A stretch of DNA of 64,000 nucleotides. It comes from Cristatella mucedo. Its lineage: Eukaryota > Bryozoa > Phylactolaemata > Cristatellidae. The stretch lies in contig WPIO01000048.1 of the NCBI GenBank assembly GCA_009760855.2, positions 1,347,501-1,411,500 of the forward strand, in the 5' to 3' direction. This document shows positions 51,080-61,330 of the stretch, piece by piece (position 1 is the stretch's first letter; each line of letters starts with the position of its first letter). The notes beneath the pieces are model-generated. The model was not told where the DNA came from. It ran no database searches and worked only from the letters and a program-made list of their open reading frames with translations. The translations under genes were made by a program, and so were the position numbers.

Positions 51080-51950
51080 CACACTATGACCGCCCACGTT
51101 CGCTGACAAAAAAAAGATTATCTTCTGCTAAAACTGGCTGCACTGGGTCGAAGGAAAGCACCGCTTCGGAGCTCTCTCCTAGACCTTAGAAGAGGCCATC
51201 GCGAAGGCTGCAAGTGTTGATACGGTCTTTAGGAGGCTTACGGAGCTCGGAATATACAGAAGAGTTGGTGTGCGAAAGCCGTTAATTAACGAACGACAAC
51301 AAAACTGCACTTTGCAGTGGGCCCGAAAGCACGCCCACTTTGCAGCTGCCGACTGGAGCAGTATTCTATTTACCGCTGAAAGTAAATTTATAGTCGGCAG
51401 AGATCGCAAGTGGAGGGATTTTGTCAGTCGAATAAAAGGCAGAGAGTGCCACCCGGACTGCCTGCAATCTACGCTCAAGTAAGGAGGGGGAAGTGTGCTT
51501 GTTTGGTCTTGTTTTTCGGCTTCCGGCAAAGGAAATCGACGCCGAATCAATGTGAGTATGCACAGGAACGTGTTCATGGACATCATACAAAATATTAGCA
51601 TGCCCTGTGCCAGAACTACTGTGGGGTGTACTAAGTTTGGCAAATGGATAATGATTCCAAGCATACTGAAAGTGCAATGAAGCAATGCTCCGAAGATTCA
51701 GGTATCCGAGTCCTTAGCTGGCCAAGCCAATCTCCAGCTCTCAACCCTATTGAACATCTGTGGGACAGGTCGGATACCTCATTTAGAGCTGGGAACAGCA
51801 TCGCGTCTTCCCACGAGCAGCATTTTGGTCGGCTTAACCATTTGCGAGACTGCATTACATGGGATGTTTGCCAAAAAAGAGTCAACGCCGTGGCGAAAAC
51901 AGGAAGTCATAAAGAACAGGGATGGTCTGACCTTCTATTGATGTGAGTAA
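51080..51950 (+). pseudogene. Tc1/mariner transposase relic
   Basis: Fragments in several frames are in the family order. LEEAIAKAASVDTVFRRLTE covers the N-terminal part. RKPLINERQQNCTL and ILFTAESKF (first catalytic Asp replaced by Ala) follow. Then come a stop, [28 protein letters not shown] with the second Asp, and [16 protein letters not shown] with the Glu. The stops and frameshifts make it non-functional. No terminal inverted repeats were located. Confidence 0.9.
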
Positions 51951-51959
51951 CCATTAGTG

Positions 51960-53075
51960 CATGTATTACCTTAGTTCTGATAATCGGAAATATTAAGACA
52001 CCCCGTGTGCATGTTTTCAGTGCCGTCAGACGAATAGCGAGTCAATCACGTGACAGGACAGCGGCTTGGTAGTGGTATCTATTCACCCTCGTAAATAATT
52101 TTGCCTGTGTAAAAGTTTTACAATTATTTTTTTAACCAGATTCAAGTAATAGATAACATATATTGCTGAGACTTCGTGCTGCATTTCTAACTTCTTTGTC
52201 TTTTGAAAGGCAAACGTCAAGAACGAAATGAAATTTTGATCCTTTTTTCGACCATTCTGCCTGGAGGCGAAGCTTGAGCAGGAGGGAATGTTTGGAGAGC
52301 CAGTGTCGGCAGGAGCAAGAGTGTCAGCGTGGCCGAAGCGTCAGCGTCAGAGCTGCCGTAATCCATCCATGATTCGTCAGCCGGGCTGTCAGCCGGAGGC
52401 TGTCAGCCGTAGCATCGGCGGAGCCAAACAGCAAGTCGGCTAGCCAGCGAACTAGCAGGTTGGAGCCTTCGCCACAGCTGGACTCACATCACCTATTGAC
52501 GAGGGCAACAAGAGGTCCGAAGTCGAATGCTCAACGGAAAGGTATGAGACGCGGACGGCGGACGTCGGACTCGCTCGCAAGCGCACGCGAAATCGCTTTT
52601 TTCCAGCCCTTACGTTGGGGGCGTTAGGAGGACAGTTTTTCAATGATGGAGAGAGGATCTCCGTTGGAGCTGCGTTTGGTGCCAGGGATCAGCGCTGTGA
52701 GTCGTCACGCTTGGTCATTGAACTCTGGGTCTGCGCAGGTAACGACTGGCGGAGGTGGAGATTTCTCAAGTACCGCAAACGGCGTATTTCTCCTGTAATG
52801 GTACCCTGTGAATAGGGCATGACCTTGTGACCTTGTGAATAGGTCCGCATGTTTGTTACGTCGATTATTTTCGAAGAGTGCGGCTACAATACTGTCTATA
52901 CATACACAACGCATTGAAATGCTACAACTTCACAAGACTATGAACTTGAGCGGGTTTTTTCAAAGGGGGGCCGTACCCTATAGCCGTTGGCGACTTCTGC
53001 ACTACGACCCACTTTGCTGTCGCCCGAAGTGACGACTGGCGCTTCTGAGCTTTTGCTTGGACCAGCTGACTTGGG
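51960..53075. other. Intergenic, GC-richer with short GTCAGC-like repeats
   Basis: Around 52310-52410 GTCAGC, GTCAGCCG and GGAGGCTGTCAGCC recur. Open frames at 52452-53032 have no recognised similarity. Confidence 0.4.
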
Positions 53076-53079
53076 GTAT

Positions 53080-53215
53080 TGGATTTGGCCTAGTCGTTAA
53101 GGTGATCGCCCAGACCAAGGTCTGGCCGAGGTCGCTGGATCGAGCCCCGTGGCATATGTGAAACGCCTGAATAGAGATTAAGTTCTCTTTGGGCGCTATA
53201 CGATTCAATTATATT
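53080..53215 (+). mobile_element. SINE-B, best-preserved copy
   Basis: An A-box-like TGGCCTAGTCGTTAAGGTGA, the CCAAGGTCTGGCCGAGGTCG stem and the B-box-like TGGATCGAGCCCC. The tail AACGCCTGAATAGAGATTAAG with TTCTCTTTGGGCGCTATACGA mirrors the LINE1 3' stem-loop. Confidence 0.85.
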
Positions 53216-53735
53216 CATTCATATTTAAATTGGAATGCTGCAACAGTGAGGATGACCACCCGAAAGTCGTGCTGCCCCCCCCCCCCCGCCTTTGGTAAGT
53301 GATGGATATTGGACATGCGTCAATATAATCTGCCTGTGGTTTTTAAGCGGGCGTACTATAAAGTAACCGTAATTTTAAAGACGGTCTGCACGTCGTTCCG
53401 TACACGCCAATCAATTACGATTGGCTACTCGGCACTGATAAATATGAACTCCAAGCTTGGCTTTCGTTGGGGCTGACTCACCCCGGCTTGGTCCGCAAAC
53501 ACTCAGGCCCGCCTTCCATAGCAAAGTTGGATTTTTCCAAGATTTTCCTCGGGAGAAAAGCTAATTTCCGTACTCAATCTGTGGTTTCCGCCTGCCAGTG
53601 TGGACTGGCAATGTTTTTTCACAGCAAGGAATTTGTAATAGAATATTTAGTACTAAACTGCTAAAATTCCATCGACGCGTTGCATATCACAAACTCGGTA
53701 GTAAAAAGGGACTGAAGGAGAATCCAAGGAGCTGT
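53216..53735. other. Intergenic, with a poly-C run
   Basis: A C run of about 14 lies at 53274-53287. The frame at 53467-53664 has no recognised similarity. Confidence 0.35.
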
Positions 53736-53739
53736 GTGT

Positions 53740-54450
53740 AATTAATGGTAAGCAAAGGCCTTACTTAAGCTCCATAGTTCTGTCTCGGCTTGATTGTTGT
53801 AATTCCCTTTTGGCAGGGCTACCAAAGAAAGCAACTAGGCCACTGCAGCTGACTATGAATATGGCTGCAAGGCTAGTCTTCAAGTTCCAGAGGTTTGAGC
53901 ACGTGTCTCCTTTGCTAAAGGAGCTAGGATGGATGCCGGTTGAGCAACGGATACAGAGCAAAGTTCTTACGCTTACCCACAAGGCCCACCACGGCTTGGC
54001 TCCTTCGTACTTATCCGAATTGCTGCACTAGTTTCAGCCTCTTCGCGCCCTCAGGTCCGCCGTGGACAGTAAATTAGCTGTTCTATTGGTTCTATTGCTC
54101 CGCTTAAAGACCGTTGGCGACAGAAGCTTTAGCTCTGCAGGTCATAGACTGTGGAACTCGCTCCCACAATTCTTACGCAACGACAATTACTCTCCTGCTT
54201 CCGAATACGGCTCATCCTTTTCAGCGATCCTGAGCTGCTACTTCCATGCTACTCACTACCTCAACTGCTCTCCTGACTCTGCTATGCTTCCCACTTTTTC
54301 TTTGTTGCGTGAGACGAAGTCTGTTGGCTACAGAATGCGTACCGAAAGCCGCTTAGGCTGTGAGTGTGCTATACAAAGCTCTCCTGTGTAACACCCACAA
54401 AGTCTTTATGGCTTTGTGGAGTCACAGAAGGAGATACATTACATTACATT
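53740..54450 (+). mobile_element. LINE2 3' part, best-preserved C-terminus
   Basis: Plus-strand frame: VLSRLDCCNSLLAGLPKKAT, AARLVFKFQRFEHVSPLLKE, HHGLAPSYLSELLH, a stop, then RSFSSAGHRLWNSLPQFLR and RMRTESRLGCE. It ends with ACATTACATTACATTT. Only a few stops interrupt it. Confidence 0.92.
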
Positions 54451-54764
54451 TCAAGGTTAAAAACAGAAAGAGACTGAAGGTACGAGTTCAACCCACATTG
54501 TGGTATGGAGTCCTTGCTATACGTTAGGCTGGGCTTGCTAGCAAGCGGGCTTACTCAGCGGGTCAGCGGGCACCAAAGCCAAATTGAAATAGAACGGAAA
54601 ACATTCTATGATTTTTCCCAGGCTTTAGCTAGTATACAGGTCTTTTTTTCTTAAGTTTCTTATTCTAATGAAATACGCCATTCCTCGTCACAATCTAGCA
54701 GATTAGTGTTCTAAATTTGTTTAAGCAGAGTAGATGAAAGAAGAAAAAATCCCCGGAGTGATAA
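54451..54764. other. Intergenic, nothing recognised
   Basis: No assignable feature. Confidence 0.35.
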
Positions 54765-55375
54765 TAATAATAATATTGCACTTGATAAAGCGCCCTCAGA
54801 TAATTCAATCTCTTTCTAGGCGCTTTACATTTGCTGCAAAGGGAAATGCAATTGGTTGGTAAGTAAAATCATGTTTGAATATGGTTAGGGGTGACATGCA
54901 CAGGGTCAGCATGCAAATGTGGTTAGTGGCAGCATGCACAGTGTCAGCACGCATAAGAACATGAAGGACGAATCACAGGGACCCACCAAATGCTGTCCTA
55001 AATAGGTGTGTTTTTAAGTTTCTTTTAAATGTGGTCAGGTCAGGGGATGTTCTGACGCAGGTCGGGAGGGAGTTCCAGGCTTTGGGAGCATACGAGCTAA
55101 ATGCACGGTCTCCAAAGGATTTAAGGTTTGTACAAAGTATCTGTAAACTGTTGGGTCCCGAAAAGCGAGTGGTACGATGCTTGGCCTGATGGGGTAGTAT
55201 ATCTGAAAGATAGGCTGGAGCCATAGAATGAAGGGACCTAAAAGTGAGCGACAAAACCTTAAAGTCAATCCTTGCTTGACTGGTAGCCAGTGCAGGTCGG
55301 CGAGAAGTAGAGTAATGTGGCAACTGCGACGCTCACGGCAGACAAGCCTAGCTGCAGAGTAGCCTTGCAATTGAA
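54765..55375 (-). mobile_element. LINE1 3' fragment, well preserved
   Basis: On minus: [50 protein letters not shown] and TTFKRNLKTHLF, then the 3' UTR. The tip is GCGCTTTATC with (AAT)n at 54760. The 5' truncation is 20 bases from the (CT)n tract. Confidence 0.93.
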
Positions 55376-55398
55376 CTCATCAGCGTGCTGTCTCTGAA

Positions 55399-55602
<204 letters not shown>

Positions 55603-55604
55603 CT

Positions 55605-56170
55605 CGACCATATTTCTATTTTCTCTTCAAGCTCGCCTTCTCTATCCACTTTCAAGCCCACCCATAGTTCTCCGCGGTTCTTCGCTCATTTTGAGGCTTC
55701 TTCTTACTTTTTCTTGCGCTTTTCTATATTCTTATATATATACTCTCTCATTGGCCCTCACCTCGTATGAAACACGTTTCCGAGTGTGGTCGCTTTATTG
55801 TTCTTTCGATCAATCTCAAAATCCCAACGACGGCTTGCCATTAAGTCTTACGCCTGTAAGTCATGAAGTTTGCTGCGTGACATCACGAAGTATCTGACTT
55901 GAAAATATTTAAAGTAAAACCAGAAGCTCAGTTGTTCTCACAGCGTTCGAATTATAATGTGAATCGTTTTATGTGTTTATGTGCGATACATAGTTTGGTA
56001 TGCTTCCTTTGCAGTGTATGTACATGTGAAATGGCTAGAGGTAGACTTTTTATCTTTAAATAGTTAAAGATATTTTAAAATTTTTATACAATTAATAATC
56101 ATCTAGCCTATAATAGTCAACTAGTAGTAATAATCTGATATAATAATCAATTAATAATCTTATAAAAGAG
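55605..56170. other. Intergenic, AT-rich towards the end
   Basis: No assignable feature apart from chance frames extending from the microsatellite. Confidence 0.35.
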
Positions 56171-56235
56171 AGATGAACAGAAGAGAATGGCAAACAGGGA
56201 GAGAAAGATTGAGAACGAGAGTGAACTAGGTACGT

Positions 56236-56290
<55 letters not shown>

Positions 56291-56395
56291 AAGAGAGAGA
56301 AAGTGAGAGAGAGATATGGAGAGAGATAGACAAAGGTATAGAGAAAGGTGGAGAGAGAGACAAAGAGTGGAGGGCGAAAGAAAAGAGAGGGACTT
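56171..56395. repeat. Impure (GA)n tract
   Basis: GAGAGA with frequent AAAG, CAGA and TATAG interruptions over about 220 bases. Confidence 0.9.
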
Positions 56396-56469
56396 TTGAA
56401 AACTCCCCAAAACGATGTGGGACTGGAAAACCTATCGCTCTGCAACCGGGAAAAAGTTTGGTGGAGAGA

Positions 56470-56935
56470 TGCATTCTACTCCCCCACCAGGCTAAGCATC
56501 GTACCACCCGCTTTCCGGAATCCAACAGTTTACCAATACCTCGTACAAACCTTAAATCCTTTGGAGACCGTGCATTTAGTTCGCATGCTCCCAAAGCCGG
56601 AAACTCACTCCCGACAGGTGTCAGAACATCCCCTGACTTGACCACATTTCAAAATAACTTAAAACACACCTATTTAGGACAGCATTTAGTGGGTCCCTAT
56701 GATTCATCCTTCATGTGCTTATGCGTGCTGACACTGTGCATGCTGCCACTAACCACATTTGCATTCTGACCCTGTGCATGTCACCCCTAACCATGTTATT
56801 CATGTTGTTTGTTTATCAAGCATGTTATTAATTACCATTAAATTGAGTTTCCCTTTGCAGCAAATGTAAAGTGCCTCGAAAGAGATTGAGTTCTCTGAGG
56901 GCGCTTTATCAAGTGCATTATTATTATTATTATTA
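56470..56935 (+). mobile_element. LINE1 3' fragment
   Basis: Plus-strand: TTRFPESNSLPIPRTNLKSF, RAFSSHAPKAGNSLPTGVRT, then the 3' UTR and AAAGTGCCTCGAAAGAGATTG with GGGCGCTTTATCAAGTGCA and (ATT)n. Confidence 0.92.
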
Positions 56936-57088
56936 TTCGCCTTGACATTGGTCGTTAAAGGCGAGAACCTCATCAATGGACCAAACCAGCGTTCGCACGG
57001 AATGCATTTGAGAGCAAGGACAACTCACGTTAGTATGAGTTTATGTAATGTTACATACGATAATTAAAATATAATGTATACGTTTATA

Positions 57089-57501
57089 CACTGCTCTCCA
57101 AAACTGCTCATCTGATCCAGTGGTCTGAGCTCGGTTGTTGCTTGCCAGTATTCGAGTAAGCCGTTAAGCTACACAAATAATTAAATACAAACTATACGTA
57201 AATATAGTTTTGCACGAAGTTGCAGTTTGCTACGCTTGGCTTAGTAAACGATGTTTGATGTAAACAGATGAGAAGTTGTGGTCACGTGACCACCCCTTGT
57301 GGGAGCCGTTGACTCGGTTGCCGACGAATGCAGTTATTTACTAAGCCAAGCATAGCAAACTGCAACTTAGTGCACAACTATGCAGACAGATTGTTGCAAT
57401 CTAATGATTAGTGTAGCTTAAAAACTTACTCGAATACTGCATTAGCGACAACTGAACTCAGATCTATGGACCAGGTGCATCGAAATGTCTGGAGAGCCGT
57501 G
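57089..57501. mobile_element. 413-bp foldback/MITE-like element with TATA duplication
   Basis: Left end CACTGCTCTCC, right end GGAGAGCCGTG. TATA flanks both sides (57085-57088 and 57502-57505). The arms pair over most of their length, imperfectly. For example, TTGCAGTTTGCTACGCTTGG in the left arm matches CCAAGCATAGCAAACTGCAA in the right. The centre carries GTCACGTGAC. It has no coding capacity. TA-type duplication suggests a Tc1/mariner-like mobiliser, but that is inference. Confidence 0.85.
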
Positions 57502-57505
57502 TATA

Positions 57506-58180
57506 TTTAATATAATTACAATTTATGCACACAGCTTGTGTATATAGTATATATTATTACAGAATATATTTTAAGAGATGCCGTACAGAGCATTTAATCC
57601 TATCATGAGAAAATCTATATCTTTTGATCTTCATAAAGATATGATTCCTCTGTACAGCACCCTACAAGAATTAAATTTCTTATCCACGTGCATAACTTAC
57701 ACTGCAGAGAGCGAGTCCACGATCTCGGTCGGTCAAGGCGAGCACCTTACCTCTTGGTCAAACAAACTAAACACATTCATGAAATCGGTTATTTTATAGG
57801 GCAGATTACTGGTTGTGGTTACTCACTTGCAAGCAAGTCGCCACGCACCGAGGTCACGTGACGATCGAGAGGATTTTTTGCGCCCGCTCGAGATCTCTAG
57901 CCAGTTGACCGATCGAGGCAGGGGATATCGTTTAGGAGTTTAAATTCCAACAGTAAAATACAGTGAATATTGGCACATTATTTGGCTGAGTTTCATGCAA
58001 TAATGACACAACATGCGACCCTACCCCTACAATAACGCACTCAAAGGAGGGAGGGGGAGGTAGGAGGTAGGAGGTACTAGGTAGGAATGTCTTCTACCTC
58101 AGCCCAGCATTTTTTCAGATTAACTCCTAATGTTGTTCATTATACGGTAAGTTATAGAAAATAGTAATATTACTTTCAGC
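57506..58180. other. Upstream of TMEM186, no gene
   Basis: A SINE-like GTCAAGGCGAGCACC patch lies near 57733. The G-rich block at 58046-58074 is listed separately. Confidence 0.4.
58046..58074 (+). other. G-rich block with quadruplex potential
   Basis: GGAGGGAGGGGGAGGTAGG followed by AGGTAGGAGG. It has several G-runs within 30 bases, about 520 bases before the TMEM186 start codon. Confidence 0.6.
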
Positions 58181-58590
58181 AGGTATTGATATATGCTAAA
58201 ATTCTCGTAGGTCGTCGACTGCTTTCATCGGGCGGACGGGATGTCATGGGGGAGGGGACTGATCTGGGCGGAGCCGTTTTTCGTTGTCTCTGGCGGAAAC
58301 CGCTCTCAATACAGCGAGTACATGATAAACCGTTGTATGTTAGGCTGTGGGGTCAGCCTCATATTCTGTCTCCTCGGCGTCCGCTGCTCTTTGGTGGGCT
58401 AGAAACATCGGGTACGTTGCATTTTGGTGTGAATTATTAATGGTCTGCGCACGAAGTGCGTGTGTTGGTGACATACTTTAAATGCCGGCCCCTTCCAGAA
58501 TCTTCCTGGCTAGCTCTCCTGATTGACCGCGTGCTTATGCCAGCACTGTGCCCAACCGGCTGCCACTTTACCGCTACTGGCTGTAGTTTC

Positions 58591-58592
58591 AG
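58591..58592 (+). promoter_or_regulatory. Possible 3' splice site just before the TMEM186 ATG
   Basis: GGCTGTAGTTTCAG|ACAATG has the form of an acceptor, which would place only three 5' UTR bases in the coding exon. This is inference from sequence shape. Confidence 0.4.
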
Positions 58593-58595
58593 ACA

Positions 58596-59270
58596 ATGTT
58601 GGCGTCGTTAGGCAAAAAACTTCTTACGACTGGCTGCTTTCACTGTCCAGCGTGGGAATGCCTGAGCCGCTCGCCAGTTCTCTGTGGGGGAACTCGTTAT
58701 GTATTATACCCTACGGTCAGCTGCTCACCTCAGCGTCGAAACGGCTCGGAAAGCACTAAGAACTCGGTTCAAGGCTACGAAGTTGCCTATCGCTTCCGCT
58801 ACATAGTCGCTGCCCAAGCCCTGTCGCGATTGAAGTTGTACCAAACGTGTTTGACCGTGTTGGCTGTGCCGACCGTTCACTATATGTACATTGCTGGTCA
58901 GGCGAACATGCAGACTTTACTGTTCGTATATGGCGTTGCTGGAGTGGCCACTCTCATGCTGTACATTATGAGTGGCTACTTTCGCAACCTCATTGGTCTT
59001 ATTAGCGTTGATCGCCAGAACGGTATGGTCAAAGTGGCACACTTGACGTTCTGGGGTAGGCGGAAGGATATCTTTATTCATGTGAGTGACATAGTACCTC
59101 TTGGAGATCTGTCAGAAATTCAGAGTGATGTTTACTTGAAGTTCAGAACCTACAGCTCCACAAGGACATTGTACTATTCCCTGCGATTCGGACAAATCGT
59201 CAACCGAGAACTGCTACAGATTGTCTTGGGTAGCATCCAGGATGATCCTGTTGGCAGCATCAAGAAATAA
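58596..59270 (+). CDS. TMEM186: TMEM186-like mitochondrial inner-membrane protein
   Basis: TMEM186 helps assemble respiratory complex I as part of the MCIA machinery in the inner membrane. The 224-residue frame has an N-terminal region rich in Arg, Ser and Cys, suited to mitochondrial import. YRFRYIVAAQALSRLKLYQT matches the family YRF...FLSRLKL.QT block. Two membrane segments follow (about residues 84-103 and 110-130). KVAHLTFWGRRKDIFIHVSD and IVPLGDL match the human VAHLNFWGWRQDTY...DVIPL block, and TLYYSLRFGQIVNRE matches TFY.TLRYGRILDRE. Human TMEM186 is about 213 residues and has one coding exon as here. TTTCAG lies three bases before the ATG, so a 5' UTR intron may end there. Confidence 0.93.
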   Translation: MLASLGKKLLTTGCFHCPAWECLSRSPVLCGGTRYVLYPTVSCSPQRRNGSESTKNSVQGYEVAYRFRYIVAAQALSRLKLYQTCLTVLAVPTVHYMYIAGQANMQTLLFVYGVAGVATLMLYIMSGYFRNLIGLISVDRQNGMVKVAHLTFWGRRKDIFIHVSDIVPLGDLSEIQSDVYLKFRTYSSTRTLYYSLRFGQIVNRELLQIVLGSIQDDPVGSIKK

Positions 59271-59425
59271 ATGATGGCTCTTTTATCACTGCGTTGCTTC
59301 GCTGCAGCACTCCTTCACGAGAGCGTCGGAATTGAGGCGATGTTTACAGGTGATGTTGCCTTATTAAGTGGTGACTGAGCTTAGGATGCCTGCCTGACGT
59401 CTTGTGGTAGTTGGGTTACATTGCT

Positions 59426-59431
59426 AATAAA
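59426..59431 (+). terminator. Polyadenylation signal of TMEM186
   Basis: AATAAA about 155 bases past the stop, followed by T-rich sequence. This is the canonical hexamer in the expected place. Confidence 0.75.
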
Positions 59432-59838
59432 ATTGGTTATCGTTGCCATTCTTATTACTTATTGATACATGGTAGTTGAAATATTTGCGTCCGAAGTTCG
59501 AGGCTAACATTCAGATAAATGCTGGTTGTGCAATCTAGTGTGTATTGCATTGTTTGGGCAAGACGATGATCTGCATATGTTCTTCGAGCATCAGCTGCTG
59601 AGCTGTATAATGGAAGGCCCTTCCGGTGAAGCCTGAAAGCAGCATGCGGCCATTGAATGACCTCACAAAGCAGTCTTCTTTTCAGAATGTGGCCAAGCAT
59701 TGCTTGGATTATCAAAATGATTTTCGGATTGGTTTGTGAGAGCACTCATTCTTGTGCATGAAGGTAATTATGAGTTAGTAAGTGAAGCAAAGTTAATCTT
59801 TAAAGTGAGATCAGGTACACAGCTAATGTCATACTAGT
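59432..59838. other. Downstream of TMEM186, nothing recognised
   Basis: The minus frame at 59455-59745 has no recognised similarity. Confidence 0.35.
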
Positions 59839-59839
59839 C

Positions 59840-61050
59840 AATAATACTATTAATACATTTGATGTAGCGCTCTCTGAATTCAATCTCATTCTAGCCACTT
59901 GATATTTGCCAAAAAGGAAGCACGATCGAATAGTTAGTGGTAGCATGCTCAATAAACACTGATAATAACATGGTTAGAGGTGATATGCTGGGTCAGCATG
60001 CAAGTATTGTTAGTGGCAGCATGCACAGTGATCGGATAGATAGTGGTAGCATACTCAATAAACAACAAAAACATGGTTAGGGGTGATATGCACAGGGTCA
60101 GCATGCAAAGGTGGTTAGTGGCAGGATGCAGTGTCAGCACCAATACGCATGTAAAGGACGAATCACAGGGACACACCAAAGTTTGTGATTAATAGATGCG
60201 TTTTAATTTCTTTTTAAATGTAGTCAAGTCAGAGAATGTGACGGAAGTCGGGAGCGAGTTCCAGGTTTTGGGAGCTTACGAATTAAAGTCACGGTCTCTA
60301 AAGGATTTGGGGTTTGTATGGTATAGGTAAACAGTCAGTTTTCGAAGAGCTGGTGGTACGATGATTAGCCTGGTGAGGTAGTATATATGATAGGTTGGCT
60401 GGAGCCAAAGAATGAAAAGACCTAAAAGTGAGTGATAAAACCTGGAAGTCGATCCGTTGCTTGACCGGTTGCCAGTGCTGGTCGGCGAGAAGTGTTGTGA
60501 TGTGGCAGCTGGGGCAATCACGACAGACAAGCCTAGCTGCTGAGTTTTGCACCAGCTGTAAGCGCCTGATCGCACAGACCGGTAGAGCTGCAAGCAATGA
60601 GTTACGACGTCGTTAAGTTAAGTCAAGACGGGATGTCACAAATGCATGAACCAAATGTGGTATCCCTGTCTAAACAAGCCCGAACTTCAGCACTTACGTA
60701 GCTGAAAGTAGGCAGACTTAATTATGGAGCTGATGTGGGCGTCTAACGAAAAGTCAATTAAGAACATGACACCTAGATTTCGTGCAGATTCAGCAGGAGA
60801 GATGCTGGCATAGTCACTTTTGAGTGTTAGCCTTTCCAGTTTCTGAACCACACTTGGTTTGCCCGTAACTAGTAAGTTGGGTTTTGTTATCATTCAATTT
60901 AAGAAAATGTGCCGCCATGCATGTGGGGTTATCAATACATGCAGCAAGGGAGTTGAGAGAGTTTGACGTGCTGGAGGGCTGGGAGAGATTAAAGCAAAAG
61001 CAAACTCAACTGTCATACTGTGTCAACTGCATAGAAGTGAAAGCCTAGAG
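59840..61050 (-). mobile_element. LINE1, 3' third, cut by an LTR element
   Basis: The 3' tip near 59850 (GATGTAGCGCTCTCTGAATT) is followed by a 3' UTR with an internal duplication. Minus-strand coding then reads RTTSSSKTDCLPIP, HIT-TLLADQHWQPVKQRIDF and [17 protein letters not shown]. Upstream of that is QKLERLTLKSDYASISPAES. It ends at AAGCCTAGAG, where LTR sequence begins. Confidence 0.9.
59930..60135. repeat. About 105-bp tandem duplication in the LINE1 3' UTR
   Basis: AGTGGTAGCATGCTCAATAAA recurs at 60043 as AGTGGTAGCATACTCAATAAA. The following AACATGGTTAG-GGTGATATG blocks are likewise repeated. Confidence 0.85.
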
Positions 61051-61330
61051 TGTTGTATGACAGTGTCTCCGGTGGCTGCTGTTTTTGTGGGAGTCTCACG
61101 AAGACACAGCAGGTGAACGTTCGCGGTGAACGAGACTCTCCTTTATTACTCTCAACGGGTACATATATGGAAGCCCAATCAATTGCAGCAGACGATACGA
61201 AATATAACCAGCATTAGTAGCCTGAGGCTGAGCTGAGCTTCAATGGCTTAAATATTGGCCGCAGGTGAGGCGTGTACATTAGTGTCGGGCGCTTTGCTAA
61301 TTACAGCAGAAGCCGCAGGTGCAGACAACA
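61051..61330 (-). mobile_element. Long terminal repeat, 280 bp
   Basis: On minus it begins TGTTGTCTGC and ends TCATACAACA, so the termini form TGTTGT/ACAACA inverted ends. A purine-rich GGGGGGAAGGGA tract stands directly before it, as the polypurine tract does before a 3' LTR. Inside are a TATA-like AATATTTAAG and AATAAAGG. No second LTR was found. Confidence 0.88.

Noticed and set aside
51179-51685. Minus-strand frame of 168 codons
   Set aside because: It is antisense to the Tc1/mariner transposase relic, whose plus-strand reading has clear family motifs.
53467-53664. Plus-strand frame of 65 codons as a possible exon
   Set aside because: No family resemblance and no convincing splice pattern around it.
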